The notes under the pieces were generated by a model. The model was given only the letters and a program-made list of their open reading frames with translations, was not told the origin of the DNA and ran no database searches. From NCBI GenBank assembly GCA_030425055.1, contig JAUHVN010000152.1:1-6847 (forward strand): DNA of 6,847 bases, written 5' to 3'. The stretch comes from Actinomycetes bacterium (GTDB lineage: Bacteria > Actinomycetota > Actinomycetes > Actinomycetales > Microbacteriaceae). Position numbers and translations under genes: made by a program. Numbering within the stretch: the first letter of the stretch is position 1; each line of letters opens with the position of its first letter. Below, in pieces: positions 6,118 to 6,847 of the stretch.

Positions 6118-6131
6118 TGCCAGAATGAACG
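6060..6131. repeat. Iterated GAACG elements and AACGATCGTT palindrome
   Basis: GAACG occurs at 6060, 6080, 6107 and 6127, with spacings of 20, 27 and 20 bases. Three copies are preceded by T; the third is preceded by C. The third runs into the perfect 10-bp palindrome AACGATCGTT (6108-6117). The copies cover both divergent promoters, as expected for operators of the adjacent regulator. The repeats are seen; the binding role is inferred. Confidence 0.5.
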
Positions 6132-6132
6132 G
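6118..6132 (+). promoter_or_regulatory. Possible leaderless promoter of the XRE-cupin gene
   Basis: TGC-CAGAAT (6118-6126) resembles an extended -10, followed by six bases and then the ATG at 6133. No Shine-Dalgarno sequence is visible. The layout parallels the fdxA and DUF6113-like starts, though CAGAAT is a weaker match to TANNNT. Confidence 0.35.
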
Positions 6133-6684
6133 ATGCAGAACGTCGGATCGCTCATCGCCCACGCGCTCCGGCGCGAGCGCGAAGGCGCGGGCCTCTCGGT
6201 GTCCGAGCTCGCGCGCCGGGCGAGTGTGTCGAAGGCCACCGTGTCGCAGCTCGAGTCCGGATCGGCGAACCCGAACGTCGAGACCCTGTGGGCGATCGCG
6301 ACCGCGCTGGGCGTGCCCTTCTCGGTGTTCGTCGACGAGCCCGTGCACGCTCCCGTCACGGTCGTGCGAGCCGATGAGATCGACGCCGTGACCTCGGCGG
6401 TCGCGCCGTATGCGGCATCCCTCCTGTCGGCGAGCCCTCCCCACGCGCGCCGCGACATCTATCTCATCCGTGCGGAGCCCGGCGCGAGCCGCGACTCGGC
6501 GCCGCACAGCCGCGGCACGACCGAGTTCGTCGTCCTCATCTTGGGCGCGGCGCTCGTCGGGCCCGCCGGTGCGTCGGTGAGGCTGGCACCGGGCGACTTC
6601 ATCACCTATCCGGGCGACGCCGCGCACGTGTTCGAGGCGCTCGAACCGGGCACGGCGGCCGTGCTGGTGTCCGAGCTGCGCTGA
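6133..6684 (+). CDS. XRE family transcriptional regulator with cupin domain
   Basis: DNA-binding regulator of 183 aa. The N-terminal helix-turn-helix (about 7-62) has the pattern LRREREGAGLSVSELARRASVSKATVSQLESG-ANPNVETLW (a gap is shown at S45) typical of XRE/HTH_3 domains. The C-terminal part (about 105-182) is a small cupin with PHSRGTTEFVVLILGAALV (H125, E131), LAPGDFITYP (151-160) and HVFEAL (H165), which in relatives binds a small ligand or metal. This HTH plus cupin design is common in regulators of amino-acid transport and catabolism. It is divergent from azlCD, so it probably controls that exporter and itself through the GAACG/palindrome elements between them. The ATG at 6133 is chosen because it begins the HTH-bearing frame; the ATG at 6125 is out of frame. 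The ligand is unknown. Confidence 0.92.
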   Translation: MQNVGSLIAHALRREREGAGLSVSELARRASVSKATVSQLESGSANPNVETLWAIATALGVPFSVFVDEPVHAPVTVVRADEIDAVTSAVAPYAASLLSASPPHARRDIYLIRAEPGASRDSAPHSRGTTEFVVLILGAALVGPAGASVRLAPGDFITYPGDAAHVFEALEPGTAAVLVSELR

Positions 6685-6722
6685 CCGATCGCCCGTCCGG
6701 GACCGCGCAGCCCACGGCCGGG

Positions 6723-6847
6723 TCAGGCGTTGGCGTCCTGGCGCTTGAGGCGGGCCGTCGCGCGGGCGCGCTCGGTCTGGTCGAGCACGACCTTGCGGAT
6801 GCGGACCGTCTCAGGGGTCACCTCGACGCACTCGTCGTCGCGCGCGA
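6723..6847 (-). CDS. typA: Translational GTPase TypA/BipA, C-terminal end only
   Basis: The last 40 codons of a minus-strand gene whose remainder lies beyond the right edge. The end reads ARDDECVEVTPETVRIRKV followed by LDQTERARATARLKR and DANA, then TGA at 6725-6723. EDE-VEVTP-(S/T)-RIRK-LD is the conserved C-terminal signature of TypA/BipA, a ribosome-associated GTPase involved in stress and low-temperature ribosome function. GTPase motifs are outside the window. It converges on the XRE-cupin gene, with 38 bases between the stop codons and no clear terminator. It is identified from a short tail, but the tail is characteristic. Confidence 0.85.
   Translation of the reverse strand, partial: ARDDECVEVTPETVRIRKVVLDQTERARATARLKRQDANA

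Noticed and set aside
6681..6726. CTGACC/GGTCAG inverted repeat at the convergent ends of the regulator and typA, as a bidirectional terminator
   Set aside because: Only six pairs with a 34-base loop and no T-run. The match arises because both genes end in TGACC.

Overview
The window is very GC-rich (roughly 70% by eye) and densely packed. Most starts are GTG, codons end in G or C, and the proteins have actinobacterial character. A 7Fe ferredoxin followed by a DapC-type aminotransferase, a small DUF6113-like membrane protein and a typA gene nearby point to an actinomycete. The overall flavour (gltA-ddaH pair, very frequent GGATGCC/GGCATCC words) suggests Microbacteriaceae, perhaps Microbacterium. 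The family assignment is an inference, not a proof.

Layout. At the left edge is the C-terminal part of a polyphosphate kinase 2 (plus strand). It converges on a minus-strand pair: citrate synthase (gltA) and, 5 bases after its stop, a dimethylarginine dimethylaminohydrolase (ddaH). A 200-base gap holds the probable gltA promoter and a 9-bp inverted repeat. Beyond it, still on the minus strand, lies a housekeeping run: a DUF6113-like membrane protein, 7Fe ferredoxin (fdxA) and succinyldiaminopimelate transaminase (dapC, lysine/peptidoglycan precursor synthesis). Next is an AzlC/AzlD branched-chain amino-acid exporter pair (minus strand), divergent from a plus-strand XRE-cupin regulator across an AT-rich, repeat-bearing control region. 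The right edge holds the last 40 codons of typA (minus strand), convergent with the regulator.

How the genes fit. gltA supplies citrate to the TCA cycle. dapC works in the diaminopimelate branch. FdxA is a low-potential electron carrier. AzlCD probably exports branched-chain or related amino acids under control of the divergent XRE-cupin protein. In Mycobacterium tuberculosis, typA, mshB, a DUF6113-like gene, a ferredoxin gene and a DapC-like aminotransferase lie in the same order with other genes between. Here the azlCD/regulator block occupies the place between typA and the DUF6113 gene.

I see no obvious new multi-gene system, phage, transposon, CRISPR array or RNA gene. The signals most worth a second look are at DNA level: a strong excess of the heptamer GGATGCC/GGCATCC (19 copies); the same TAGACT-N6-GTG leaderless-type start on two adjacent genes; a hairpin whose stem contains the ddaH start codon; and iterated GAACG elements with a perfect palindrome between azlC and its regulator.
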